A stretch of DNA of 64,000 bases from Fluoribacter gormanii (GCF_900156395.1 NZ_FTNL01000010.1:60966-124965), one strand, 5' to 3'; positions 37,708 through 47,336 are shown, counted from the stretch's first letter. The notes: generated by a model from the letters alone, not told the origin. Made by a program: numbers and translations.

Positions 37708-38495
37708 GTATAGATATCAAGAGAACCGCATTTTTTCATTCTTTTGCGTTAATTTTTGCGCATTCATTAGCTAAAATTGGTAAAAATCCTTTTTCAGAGA
37801 AGGCGCTTGTTAGCGAAATCAGAGAAAATGGATATGCTGTTTTAGACTCGTTTCTCCCTGCAGATATCTGTGACCGACTGATCACAATTTTTAATTCATT
37901 GGAAAGTACGGCTCAAATAATTGACAATGATCGTAGAATTTTTTCGATACAAAAACTGAGCTCGGAACATCGTCATATGTTTTCTGATTCGGCATTTTTA
38001 AAAATTATTGGTGAGCAATATATTAAAACCCCCCAACTCTTAACTACAACAATGGCAGCCAAAATATATTCTAACTCTAAAGCATTGGGATCTGGAGGGG
38101 GATGGCATAGGGATTCATTTTTATCACAATTTAAGGCAATTTGTTATTTGTCAGATGTTTCCGAGTTAAATGGTCCTTTTGAATACATCACGGGCTCTCA
38201 TAAACTGCGCAATAAAATACTCTTTGAATTACGCTCGAAAACGCGAAAACAGGCAAATAATCCACGTTATGACCAAGAAAATATTAATGAATATTTGCAG
38301 ATAATGGATGTATCGTCAAAAGTTTTTTTAGCTCCCAAAGGAACTGTAATTTTATGTGATACAAGTGGCTTACATCGAGGACAACCTATTATCGATGGCG
38401 TACGCTACGCGATAACAAATTATTATGCATCTTCACGACGTTTTTTAGATAAAAATATAAAGAAAAATCAAATTCAATATATGAACATGAACTAA
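37704..38495 (+). CDS. Phytanoyl-CoA dioxygenase (PhyH) family Fe(II)/2-oxoglutarate oxygenase
   Basis: A double-stranded beta-helix protein of 263 residues with the full metal triad: His135 and Asp137 in GGGWHRDS, and His224 in DTSGLHRGQP. Arg234 is the likely 2-oxoglutarate anchor. A catalytically competent dioxygenase is therefore expected, hydroxylating a sugar, lipid or glycan intermediate. It starts on ATGA overlapping the stop of the putative polymerase, with GAAGGA upstream, so it is translated with the glycan genes. Substrate is unknown. PhyH enzymes in polysaccharide loci are unusual, which makes its role here worth testing. Confidence 0.85.
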   Translation: MSIDIKRTAFFHSFALIFAHSLAKIGKNPFSEKALVSEIRENGYAVLDSFLPADICDRLITIFNSLESTAQIIDNDRRIFSIQKLSSEHRHMFSDSAFLKIIGEQYIKTPQLLTTTMAAKIYSNSKALGSGGGWHRDSFLSQFKAICYLSDVSELNGPFEYITGSHKLRNKILFELRSKTRKQANNPRYDQENINEYLQIMDVSSKVFLAPKGTVILCDTSGLHRGQPIIDGVRYAITNYYASSRRFLDKNIKKNQIQYMNMN

Positions 38496-38569
38496 TCATT
38501 TCTTACTATTTAAGTTGATGTCATTAATTGCTTAAACCAGTTTTTAATGTTTGATTCTTTCAGAAGACT

Positions 38570-38590
38570 ATATCCAAAGGATATTTTTTT
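38570..38590 (+). terminator. Terminator-like hairpin in the asnB leader
   Basis: ATATCC (38570-38575), AAA loop, GGATAT (38579-38584), then six further Ts to 38590. It lies 15 bases before the asnB ATG and just ahead of its AAAAGG ribosome-binding site. The stem is short and AT-rich, so termination may be partial, but a leader attenuator is possible. Confidence 0.45.
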
Positions 38591-38605
38591 AAAAGGTATT
38601 TTTTT

Positions 38606-40474
38606 ATGTGTGGAATAGCTGGTGTTGTTACAAATTTTGAGAATAAAGATATTGTATCTTGCTTAAGACAAGCTGAGATGGCTCAAAAGCATCGTGGTCC
38701 GGATATTCAAGATATAGCACATTTTAAATGCGGGCATTGGCAGCTAGGGTTTGCTCATCAACGGTTATCCATATTGGATCTGTCTGACGCAGGTGCCCAA
38801 CCTATGTCGTCTGCGTCTTCATGCATCATCTATAATGGTGAGGTATATAATTATTTAACGCTTAAGTCCTCTTTACAAACAACACATTTTCATAGTGAAA
38901 CCGATACTGAGGTTGTGCTTTGCGCTTTGGATGAGCTAGGCATTGATACGGCTGTACGTGCGTTTAATGGTATGTGGGCTTTTGCATGGCTAAATCAAAA
39001 AACAAATAAACTGTATTTATGCCGTGATCGCGCTGGTGTAAAACCTTTGTATTATTATTTGAAAGATAATCAGCTTTACTTTGCCTCAGAGGTTAAAGCG
39101 ATTTTAGAAATGACCGGTGAGCAATTTCATTTGGATTATCAAGCTGTTGGTGAGTATTTAATTCAGTCGATACAGGACACCTCTAATAATACTTTTTTTG
39201 ATGCTATTAAAGCTGTTCCGGCAGGCCACTATATAGAAATTGATTTGAATAATCAACAGCTGAAACTTAATTTCGTACCCTATTGGAATGTTTTAGATGC
39301 CGAGCCTTTTGAGGGAGATAATTTGCATGAGCATGTTGCCTCTTTGTTTCAAGATGCTGTGAAAATTCGTATGAAAAGTGATGTCCCAATTGGTGTGACA
39401 CTTTCTGGTGGGCTTGATTCATCGAGTATCGCAGCGATGATGCAGCAACATTTGGGAAGTGCGGCAAATTTAAATATTTTATCAGTTGTATCGCCTGGGA
39501 GTAAGTTAGATGAGTCTTTTTTTATCGATAAGATGGCTCATTTCTTAGGTGCCAAAGTACATAAATTAGAACTATCATGGTCTCCTACGGATGCCATTGA
39601 TTTGTTAAAAAAAGCAACGTGGCATAATGATGCGCCTCTTGGAAGTTTTTCTAATGTCGCGCATTATTTAATGATGCAGAAAGCACATGAGCTCGGTATT
39701 ACTGTCATATTAAGTGGTCAAGGGGCGGATGAATTGCTGTGCGGCTATAAGAAATATCTAGGTTTTTATATTCAGTCACTAATACGTCAAAAAAAAATCT
39801 GGCGCGCTTTTTTATTAGGATGGAGTTTTTTAATTAATCGCAGTGTTGTAACCCAATTTAATTGGAAAGAGGCAAAACGCTATCTTCCAAAACGCTGGAT
39901 TAAACGGCGGGATATTGATATTTCTGGTGCTATGATACGTAAAAATTATCGGTCTAAAGCACTTGGATTGAAACAACATCAAACAATTACTGAGCGGCAA
40001 ATTGAAGATCTTAGTCAGTTTTCGGTTCCGTTTTTAACCCATTATGAAGACAGAATGTCTATGGCCTGGTCAAGAGAGATTCGCTTGCCATTTCTTGATT
40101 ATCGTTTAATGGAGTTATTCATTAATTTGCCGCCACATAAGAAATTAGGTAAGGGTTGGACTAAATTGATATTCAGAGAATCAATAAAAGCCCATCTGCC
40201 TAAGAAAATTGTTTGGAGAAAAGACAAACAAGGTTTTGTGAATCCACAAGAGGAATGGTTAAGAAATGAATTGGTTGAAACTGTATTAGGTTATTTTAAT
40301 GAAAGTGCACTTATCTTTAAATATCAATTAGTTGAACGCAAAGAGTTATTAGAAAAATATCGAATTTATTGCGCTAATAAATCAAAAAGTTCCACAGTTT
40401 GGTACCGTGATATTTTTAATCCTTTAGCCCTGGAAATTTGGCTACAATTGAATGAAAAATATTTGGCTTCTTAA
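38606..40474 (+). CDS. asnB: Asparagine-synthase-type glutamine amidotransferase (AsnB family)
   Basis: A 622-residue class II glutamine amidotransferase: Cys2 nucleophile in MCGIAG, the NGEVYN and CRDRAGVKPLYYY motifs, then the ATP pyrophosphatase SGGLDSSSI, and GADELLCGY. Homologues in O-antigen clusters are thought to amidate sugar carboxylates, so UDP-ManNAcA from WecB/WecC or pseudaminic acid are candidate substrates rather than free aspartate. A true asparagine synthetase is the alternative. A terminator-like hairpin lies in its leader, and it abuts the next gene (TAAGTG). Confidence 0.88.
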   Translation: MCGIAGVVTNFENKDIVSCLRQAEMAQKHRGPDIQDIAHFKCGHWQLGFAHQRLSILDLSDAGAQPMSSASSCIIYNGEVYNYLTLKSSLQTTHFHSETDTEVVLCALDELGIDTAVRAFNGMWAFAWLNQKTNKLYLCRDRAGVKPLYYYLKDNQLYFASEVKAILEMTGEQFHLDYQAVGEYLIQSIQDTSNNTFFDAIKAVPAGHYIEIDLNNQQLKLNFVPYWNVLDAEPFEGDNLHEHVASLFQDAVKIRMKSDVPIGVTLSGGLDSSSIAAMMQQHLGSAANLNILSVVSPGSKLDESFFIDKMAHFLGAKVHKLELSWSPTDAIDLLKKATWHNDAPLGSFSNVAHYLMMQKAHELGITVILSGQGADELLCGYKKYLGFYIQSLIRQKKIWRAFLLGWSFLINRSVVTQFNWKEAKRYLPKRWIKRRDIDISGAMIRKNYRSKALGLKQHQTITERQIEDLSQFSVPFLTHYEDRMSMAWSREIRLPFLDYRLMELFINLPPHKKLGKGWTKLIFRESIKAHLPKKIVWRKDKQGFVNPQEEWLRNELVETVLGYFNESALIFKYQLVERKELLEKYRIYCANKSKSSTVWYRDIFNPLALEIWLQLNEKYLAS

Positions 40475-42457
40475 GTGAGAAAATATAGTTTTGATTATCG
40501 GGCTGATATTGATGGGTTAAGAGCAATTGCTGTTCTTGCCATAATTTTATTCCATTTGAATGCAAACTGGCTCCCTGGTGGTTTTGTTGGTGTTGATATT
40601 TTTTTTGTGATCTCTGGTTTTTTGATTACAAGAATTATTGTTCAAAAATTGAATGATAACTCTTTTTCAATGAGGCAGTTCTTTTGGCGCAGAGTGCAAC
40701 GCATATTACCTGCAACCTTATGCATGATTGCAATGGTCATGTTAGTAGCCTACTTCATTATGCTGCCACAGGACTTATCTCGCTTGTCTAAAACGGCGAT
40801 AACAGCGGTTTTTTCTGTTACAAATATTTATTATTGGTACTTTTTAGATACGAATTATTTTGCAGACTCCTCATTATTATTTCCATTACTGCATTTATGG
40901 TCATTAGGAGTTGAAGAGCAATTTTATTTAATATGGCCCGTCCTTTTAATGGTGGCTTATAAAGGGTTAAAGCCTAAATATATTAAATCGATATTGGCTG
41001 TTTTAGCGCTGTTATCACTGTGCTTAAGTATTGAGATAACTCCCTCCCACCCCTTATTTGCTTACTATATGTTGCCGACAAGAGCTTTTGAGTTAATTAT
41101 CGGTGGATTAGCTTTTTTGCTAGCAGAATATTTTAATATTCGAGACAATGTCAGATTTATAAATGGTATTGCTTTATTAGGTTTTTTCCTGATTATCGCA
41201 GCCATGTTTTTGCTAAACGAAAATATGGCTTTTCCAGGATGGCTTGTTTGTATTCCAACTTTAGGGGCAGCAACTTTACTTATTGCTAATGGGATATCTA
41301 GCAATATTATTTCGCGTTTATTATCGTATAAGCTGCTAGTATCTATTGGTTTAATTTCATTCTCACTCTATTTATGGCATTGGCCCATTCTTTCCTTCTA
41401 TCGCTATGTCTATGTGGAATTTAGCAGTTTAGATATGGTGCTCTGTATGGTTCTTATATTAACTACTTCAATGTGCTCATATTTTTTTGTAGAAGAAAGA
41501 TTCAGGTACAGTAACGGTCGGACTGTGACAAAACTAGTGCAGATTGCATGTATGTTTTTGGTCAATTTAATGCCAGCCCTTTGGTTTATTCATCAAGGCG
41601 GATTTCTTAATAAAGATGCAGGCAGGGACTATTTAATTGCCATGCGTCAGGTTTTGGCACAACAAGCTCCTTCGTCTACAGCACCATATACATGCCAGGT
41701 GGATAAATATAAAAAACTATTATTCTCAGAACAACGATGTATTTTAGGTGATGCAACCAAACAATCTAAAATTCTTATGTGGGGAGACTCTCATTCTGCT
41801 CATTATGTTGGTTTTATGAAAGAACTTGCAGAACATTGGGGGATAAGTATTACTAATTTTTCTCATTCACAATGCTTACCTTTTTTTACTGAGGTCGATA
41901 AATATCTTCGACATGATGTAAAAGACTCGTGCAGGATATTTAACAAACATATTGCTAAATTAATTAATGATTTTGATATTTTAATAATTGCCGCTAATTG
42001 GGAAATGTATGGAAATAGGCATAAAGCGTTAGAAGCAGATCTAGAAAACTTCGTTAGAAAATTATTGGATGCTCGAAAAAAAGTTATTTTGACTTTGGAT
42101 GTTCCTCACTTTCCTAAGTATGATAAGGTTTGTAAATTTAAAAAACTCAAAGTCCCTTCACTTGATTGTAATTCTCAAAGCGAATATGAATGGAATGGTG
42201 AAACAAAGTGGAATCGAATGGTTCAGGCGATATCGCGACGCTACTCAAATGTTTATGTTCTTTCTATTAATGATTTGATTTGCAGGAATCAGCGATGCTC
42301 AGCTTATTTGCATGGCAAAGCACTTTATTTTGATAAAGAACATTTAAGCCTTTATGGCTCCCATACTCTAGGGAAGTATGCTATCGCAAATAACCGTATT
42401 CCACTCGTTTTGACTGATATTATTGCGCAACAAAAGCAAGACGTAGCTGCTCTCTAA
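40475..42457 (+). CDS. O-antigen acyltransferase with C-terminal SGNH domain (OafA/OatA type)
   Basis: A 660-residue membrane acyltransferase. The N-terminal 350 residues form about ten helices of acyltransferase family 3, with YRADIDGLRAIAVL at the start and the HLWSLGVEEQFYLIWP signature. The periplasmic SGNH domain has GDSHSAHYVGF as nucleophile block and the Asp/Glu-His pair in FDKEHLSLYG. It would acetylate a surface glycan. The GTG start directly follows the asnB stop. It overlaps the convergent acyltransferase by 38 bases. Confidence 0.9.
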   Translation: MRKYSFDYRADIDGLRAIAVLAIILFHLNANWLPGGFVGVDIFFVISGFLITRIIVQKLNDNSFSMRQFFWRRVQRILPATLCMIAMVMLVAYFIMLPQDLSRLSKTAITAVFSVTNIYYWYFLDTNYFADSSLLFPLLHLWSLGVEEQFYLIWPVLLMVAYKGLKPKYIKSILAVLALLSLCLSIEITPSHPLFAYYMLPTRAFELIIGGLAFLLAEYFNIRDNVRFINGIALLGFFLIIAAMFLLNENMAFPGWLVCIPTLGAATLLIANGISSNIISRLLSYKLLVSIGLISFSLYLWHWPILSFYRYVYVEFSSLDMVLCMVLILTTSMCSYFFVEERFRYSNGRTVTKLVQIACMFLVNLMPALWFIHQGGFLNKDAGRDYLIAMRQVLAQQAPSSTAPYTCQVDKYKKLLFSEQRCILGDATKQSKILMWGDSHSAHYVGFMKELAEHWGISITNFSHSQCLPFFTEVDKYLRHDVKDSCRIFNKHIAKLINDFDILIIAANWEMYGNRHKALEADLENFVRKLLDARKKVILTLDVPHFPKYDKVCKFKKLKVPSLDCNSQSEYEWNGETKWNRMVQAISRRYSNVYVLSINDLICRNQRCSAYLHGKALYFDKEHLSLYGSHTLGKYAIANNRIPLVLTDIIAQQKQDVAAL

Positions 42458-44375
42458 TTGAGGGGGTTAATTTGATGACCATTTCTTTAGATAAATGGTC
42501 ATCATCACGAAATACCATCACACCATCTTCAATATTATGGCAAAATTTATGTGGGCATACTCCATCGAAGATATCAAGAAGATATAAATTTGGATATTTA
42601 TTTTTTAACTGAATTAGCTTAGACATGAAGTATTCGCGAGCAAGAATATTTCTTTGTTTTAGCACACGACAAGTCTTTTTACGTGCATTATATATACAAT
42701 GTTCTGTGCTTGAATACATTTCTGGTAATGGAGATAAAAATACTATTTTCATGTTAATTTTATTAAGCTTATTAACAGTCTTCTCTAAAGACATAAAATA
42801 AAGATCCATCAGAGTAGTGTCTATATTGGGAAAACGTTGGCCTTGGTGATTTTGAAGCCCAAGCACAGGATTATCTGCTTTTGAAATAAGTATTGGTGAA
42901 AGATACGCTAACGAGCGCATACCCATGAACAATACTGTATCAGTAGATGGAGATGATTGATAAATCTGATTGAATACTTTTTTAAGATGATTGTGGCACT
43001 GATTTTGCCATTTGCCATCGGCAGCAATGTAGGTTAAGTCTTCTGATAAAAAACAAGCAGTTCCCGTTTGATTAATAATACTTATTTTATCGAGTTGAGA
43101 AATTTTTTCGAATGCCGGAAATAATTGTTGCGCATGTGAGTCACCTAGCACGATCAGTTGCTTATTCCCTGGCTGTGTGTAGTTTTTGACTATGGGGGGA
43201 GCTAAGCGTGTATAGGTTATTTGATTTAAAGAATAAAATGGAATTATATGTACCAGGTAAAGAATGCAAATTGCAGTGGTGATAGAGGTGAAAATTTTAT
43301 TCCATGCAAATATAGCGGAAGTATTTTTAGAGTTATTTATAAAATGAAATTCAATATATGAATAATTAAAAATGGATAATAATCCAATTAAAATTCCATA
43401 AATAAATAAAGCGCTCCAATTTTTAGCAGAAACATCAATAAAATACTCTAAAAATTTTAAAACAGGATAGTGCACTACATATAGAGAGAAAGATAGGCGT
43501 CCAATGTATCGAAATAGAGGTAAGCTAAAGCAATAATTTAACCCTTGTTTTTCTGTGCTCTTTATTAAGAGAATACTTGAGAGAATGCAAAATACAGCAT
43601 AATGTGCGTTGGTCACTGTCTTATCTGAAATATTGAAATAAAAAAATAATATTCCAACTAAAGATGCAAATCGGATAATAGAAAAAATAGGATTTCTTCC
43701 AATTTGAGAAAAAAGTCCAAATGCAGCCGAACCAGCCAAAAACTCAAATACTCGGCTGCTTAAAAAATAAAAGTGAGATGGATTGGCTGGGCCAGATTTC
43801 AAGCTTATTAAAAATGACGCCCCTATAGCGATCAAAAATAAAATATTGCGATATTTTAAAATTGTTTTTATGCGGATGAGTAAAAAACATATCAATGCAA
43901 AACATAAGTAAAACTGATCCTCTACCGATATAGACCAACTGTGTAAAAAAGGATTGAATTCCGCTTGGGGTGAAAAATAGTTAATTTTTTTTAAGTCGAG
44001 ATAGATATTACTCACACCTAAAAAAGCTGTAATGGGGGTTAAGTAAAAGGCGTCTAAATTTTTTTTAGATAGAATACAGCTAAAGATTATGGAAAATAAG
44101 ATAAACCAAATAATAATGGTGGGAAATATTCTGAGAATACGTCTTTTTAAAAAACTTGCTATACCAGAGAAAGAACCAAGATAATGATGATTTGTAAATA
44201 AAATTTTTGTAATTAGATAGCCGGATATTACAAAAAATAAATCAACACCAAGAAATCCTCCAGGTATAAGCACTGGATCAAAATGGTAAAGCAATACTGG
44301 AAGAATAGCCAAAGCACGAAGGCCTTCGATATCATATCGCCAATCTTTAGCATGGGAAATCAATGGATAATTCAT
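42420..44375 (-). CDS. Second acyltransferase-3/SGNH fusion, opposite strand
   Basis: A 651-residue protein of the same architecture as the gene it faces: YDIEGLRALAILPVL at the N-terminus, the membrane HSWSISVEDQFYL motif, and an SGNH domain with VLGDSHAQQLF and DDDHLS. Divergence from its partner is high. The two genes overlap tail to tail by 38 bases, an arrangement that could limit simultaneous expression. The two enzymes may acylate different positions of the same glycan. Confidence 0.9.
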   Translation of the reverse strand: MNYPLISHAKDWRYDIEGLRALAILPVLLYHFDPVLIPGGFLGVDLFFVISGYLITKILFTNHHYLGSFSGIASFLKRRILRIFPTIIIWFILFSIIFSCILSKKNLDAFYLTPITAFLGVSNIYLDLKKINYFSPQAEFNPFLHSWSISVEDQFYLCFALICFLLIRIKTILKYRNILFLIAIGASFLISLKSGPANPSHFYFLSSRVFEFLAGSAAFGLFSQIGRNPIFSIIRFASLVGILFFYFNISDKTVTNAHYAVFCILSSILLIKSTEKQGLNYCFSLPLFRYIGRLSFSLYVVHYPVLKFLEYFIDVSAKNWSALFIYGILIGLLSIFNYSYIEFHFINNSKNTSAIFAWNKIFTSITTAICILYLVHIIPFYSLNQITYTRLAPPIVKNYTQPGNKQLIVLGDSHAQQLFPAFEKISQLDKISIINQTGTACFLSEDLTYIAADGKWQNQCHNHLKKVFNQIYQSSPSTDTVLFMGMRSLAYLSPILISKADNPVLGLQNHQGQRFPNIDTTLMDLYFMSLEKTVNKLNKINMKIVFLSPLPEMYSSTEHCIYNARKKTCRVLKQRNILAREYFMSKLIQLKNKYPNLYLLDIFDGVCPHKFCHNIEDGVMVFRDDDHLSKEMVIKLTPSIREQLRLAFVAQ

Positions 44376-44680
44376 ATGGCTTACGGAAAGAAATAATATG
44401 AGCAGAACAACTTATCTTACCTTGGTTAAGCCTGATTAACAATCAATGATAACACTAATCGACTTCAACGGTTTTTTATTAGATAGTTAAACTGCAATAT
44501 TCCGGTCAAAATAAAAATTTAAAGCATAAAATGAAGCAACATATTGAAATATAAAGCCAGTCTGCATATTATCTGTTTTGAGTGAGTAGATATTAAAAAA
44601 TCGCGCTGTTTCTCTTCAAAAACAAGTTACCCGTATTGGAATTGGATTATAACAAGCAGATATTATAGTAATGGAGTATA
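44376..44680. other. Divergent intergenic region with presumed promoters
   Basis: About 305 AT-rich bases between the minus-strand acyltransferase and the plus-strand GT4 gene. No gene is supportable. Presumed promoters for both lie here, but I find no clear -35/-10 pair. Confidence 0.5.
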
Positions 44681-45910
44681 GTGGGTAATATGAGGATTTT
44701 ATATTTTCATCAGCATTTTTCTACACCAAAAGGAACAACTGGCATTCGTTCCTATGAAATGGCAAAGCAACTTATTAAGCGTGGGCATCAGGTAACTATG
44801 GTATGTGGCAGTTATGGTGCTGCCCAAACAGGACTTTCACAACCTTTTGTTCGAGGTTGTCGCAAAGGAACCGTTGATGGAATTAAAATTATTGAATTTG
44901 ATTTAGCCTACTCAAACAAGGATCGTTTTCTTACTCGTACGGGAACATTCCTTAAATTTGCATACAGATGTACGAGTTTGGTTTTCACTGAAAAATATGA
45001 TTTGCTTTTTGCCACAACTACGCCGTTAACAGTTGGTATTCCTGGTATTTTTGCACGCTGGGTTCGTCGTAAACCATTTGTATTTGAAGTACGTGACTTA
45101 TGGCCAGAATTACCAAGAGCAATGGGGGTTATTCGTAATCGTTTTGTTTTAGGAGCCATGTCTGTACTGGAATGGGCTTCTTACCGCTCAGCACATCGAT
45201 TAATTGGTTTATCACCAGGTATTGTACAAGGCATTACAAAACGTCGAGTTTCTAATGAAACCGTTAAATTGATACCTAATGGATGTGACCTCAATATTTT
45301 TTCAGAGCCAGCATTAGAATGGGAACCACCTGGGGTCAATTCAGCAGATTTTCTTGCGGTGTATACAGGAACTCATGGCATAGCAAATGGACTTGATGCG
45401 GTGCTGGATGCTGCCATGGAGCTTAAACAACGAGGACGAAATGATATTAAATTGCTCTTAATTGGCGATGGTAAATTAAAATCCGAATTACAAAAGCGAG
45501 CCATTAAGGATGCACTTGATAATGTAATTTTCCATGCGCCAGTGGACAAGATAAAACTGGCCGGCTTGATGAAACGTGCTGATTTGGGCTTGCAAATTCT
45601 GGCAAATGTACCTGCTTTTTATTATGGCACTTCACCTAACAAATTTTTTGATTATATCGCGGCAGGCCTCCCCGTATTAAATAATTATCCTGGCTGGCTT
45701 GCTGATTTGATTTATGAAAAAGATTGCGGTTTTGTTGTGCCTCCTGATAATCCAGTTGCTTTTGCTGATGCTTTAGAGATGGCTGCAACGAATCGAGTCC
45801 AATTAAAAGAAAAAGGCGAACGAGCTCGTCTCTTGGGGGTAAGCGATTTTGACCGTTCGATTTTAGCAGAAGACTTTGTTTCTTGGATAGAAGAAGCTCA
45901 TGGGGGTTAA
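44681..45910 (+). CDS. Glycosyltransferase, GT4, WbuB/WcaI-like
   Basis: Transfers a sugar to a lipid-linked glycan intermediate in the cytoplasm. The N-terminal MRILYFHQHFSTPKGTTGIR and the EVRDLWPELPRAMG motif are typical of the WbuB/WcaI group (fucosaminyl- and fucosyltransferases). The donor domain has TGTHGIANGLD, LIGDGKLK and SPNKFFDYIAAGLPV. The GTG at 44681 has GGAG only 4 bases upstream. An ATG at 44690 is equally possible and would start MRILYF directly. It closes the polysaccharide locus. Confidence 0.9.
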   Translation: MGNMRILYFHQHFSTPKGTTGIRSYEMAKQLIKRGHQVTMVCGSYGAAQTGLSQPFVRGCRKGTVDGIKIIEFDLAYSNKDRFLTRTGTFLKFAYRCTSLVFTEKYDLLFATTTPLTVGIPGIFARWVRRKPFVFEVRDLWPELPRAMGVIRNRFVLGAMSVLEWASYRSAHRLIGLSPGIVQGITKRRVSNETVKLIPNGCDLNIFSEPALEWEPPGVNSADFLAVYTGTHGIANGLDAVLDAAMELKQRGRNDIKLLLIGDGKLKSELQKRAIKDALDNVIFHAPVDKIKLAGLMKRADLGLQILANVPAFYYGTSPNKFFDYIAAGLPVLNNYPGWLADLIYEKDCGFVVPPDNPVAFADALEMAATNRVQLKEKGERARLLGVSDFDRSILAEDFVSWIEEAHGG

Positions 45911-45955
45911 CTGCATCTTTAAGTTAATCCTTCCTTTATTAAAGGGCCTACTTCC

Positions 45956-46012
45956 GGAAACATGTTATCTGATATTGGATTCGGATACGAGATAATAGGA
46001 CAACATGTTTCC
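45956..46012. terminator. Large dyad between convergent GT4 and clcA-like genes
   Basis: GGAAACATGTT (45956-45966) pairs with AACATGTTTCC (46002-46012), a perfect 11-bp stem. Inside it ATCT/AGAT can pair further around a 14-18 base loop. The ACATGT core is itself palindromic. It may terminate from both sides or mark the border of the variable locus. Confidence 0.55.
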
Positions 46013-46040
46013 TCGAGGCTTTTGGAGTATCAAGATATAG

Positions 46041-47321
46041 TTAGAGTTTAATACTGGCCATTACAACCAAACGCCTCATAGCACAATAATTAAACATACT
46101 AATGGCCCCGGCAACTGCTAAAAGCATCGGAATGAAAAAGCTAAAATTGATTCCAGTAAACTCAATGACGAGGACAATTGCAGTGATTGGCATTTTTTGA
46201 GCCGCAGCAAGAAATGCTGCGCCGCCAACAACGGCAAAAGCGGATATTGATATTCCCGGCCATAAATGGCTCCAAAGGATACCTAGAATGACGGCCATTA
46301 ACGCGCCATTTGCAAGGGAAGGAGTTAATATTCCACCTGCAGCACCCGCTTGTATGCTGGTACAAACAATTAAAAGTCTAAGTATTAATATGACTGCTGC
46401 AATACCTAGTCCTAACATATTCCCATCAAATCCTAACTGAGCTGCAGAACGACCATTCCCCAAGATCTCCGGAAAATAAATTGCTAATAAACCAATAATA
46501 AAAAAATTAAATAGGCACGATATAATGATTTTCCAATTTCGCGGCGCTCGACTTTGGGCTCTGTTTGTAATTTCTTTAAACCAATAAGCAGAAAAACCAA
46601 AAATGGGTCCAGCAAGAATAGCCCAAATAACTATTGAAGAATCAAGTATCAAAACAGGTATATGATACAGTGACTGATTGCCAAGACCAATCCAGGATAT
46701 AACCACTGCAATCGCAGAAGTAGTAATTGCAGGAATCACTGCAAACCAGCGAAACGTACCGAGTAGGACTTCTAAAGTAAACAGAGCACCACCAAAAGGA
46801 ACATTATAGACAGCAGCTAGCCCTGCTCCTGCTGCGCAGGCCACAAGTACTTGACTCTCTTTAGGGTGTAACTTCATTTTATTGGTCAACCAACACGCAA
46901 ATGTTGCCCCTAATTCCCGCGGAGCAACTTCTCGTCCCAGAGGAGAACCCAAAGCAACCGTAATTATTTGTAGTAATACGTGTGCTATAGTTGTTTTTAT
47001 GGGCATATGGGGTCTAGGTGATTTAATTGCATTCGCAATACTCACCAAAGGTCTGCCATAGCGAAAAACCGCCCACCACCCCCAACCTGCAATGAAACCA
47101 CACAGGAGAAGCGCAATCACCCTTCTTGAGGCGGTTGAACTACTAACAATATCAAGAAAACGCTCATTTTCAATAATAGGGAATACAGGATGTCCATAGG
47201 CTAAGTGCTGGAGAAAATGCAATAACAAGGCTAAAAACATCCCCCCAAAACCGGAAACAATTCCGATAACGACTGTGGCAAAAAAAAGAAGATGCCATCG
47301 GGATGTTAAATGTTTGGTCAT
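46041..47321 (-). CDS. ClC-family chloride channel/transporter
   Basis: A 426-residue, roughly ten-helix membrane protein. The second ClC motif appears as GSPLGREVAPREL, where the gating Glu follows Arg but the usual GKEGP reads GREVAP. The third appears as GGILTPSLANG. I cannot find a clear GSGIP first motif, so this belongs to a divergent ClC branch. It may exchange chloride or fluoride for protons, but the deviation leaves the ion uncertain. It is convergent with the polysaccharide locus and upstream of no obvious partner; ribE precedes it on the same strand by 15 bases. Confidence 0.85.
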   Translation of the reverse strand: MTKHLTSRWHLLFFATVVIGIVSGFGGMFLALLLHFLQHLAYGHPVFPIIENERFLDIVSSSTASRRVIALLLCGFIAGWGWWAVFRYGRPLVSIANAIKSPRPHMPIKTTIAHVLLQIITVALGSPLGREVAPRELGATFACWLTNKMKLHPKESQVLVACAAGAGLAAVYNVPFGGALFTLEVLLGTFRWFAVIPAITTSAIAVVISWIGLGNQSLYHIPVLILDSSIVIWAILAGPIFGFSAYWFKEITNRAQSRAPRNWKIIISCLFNFFIIGLLAIYFPEILGNGRSAAQLGFDGNMLGLGIAAVILILRLLIVCTSIQAGAAGGILTPSLANGALMAVILGILWSHLWPGISISAFAVVGGAAFLAAAQKMPITAIVLVIEFTGINFSFFIPMLLAVAGAISMFNYCAMRRLVVMASIKL

Positions 47322-47336
47322 GAACTACTCCTTAAT

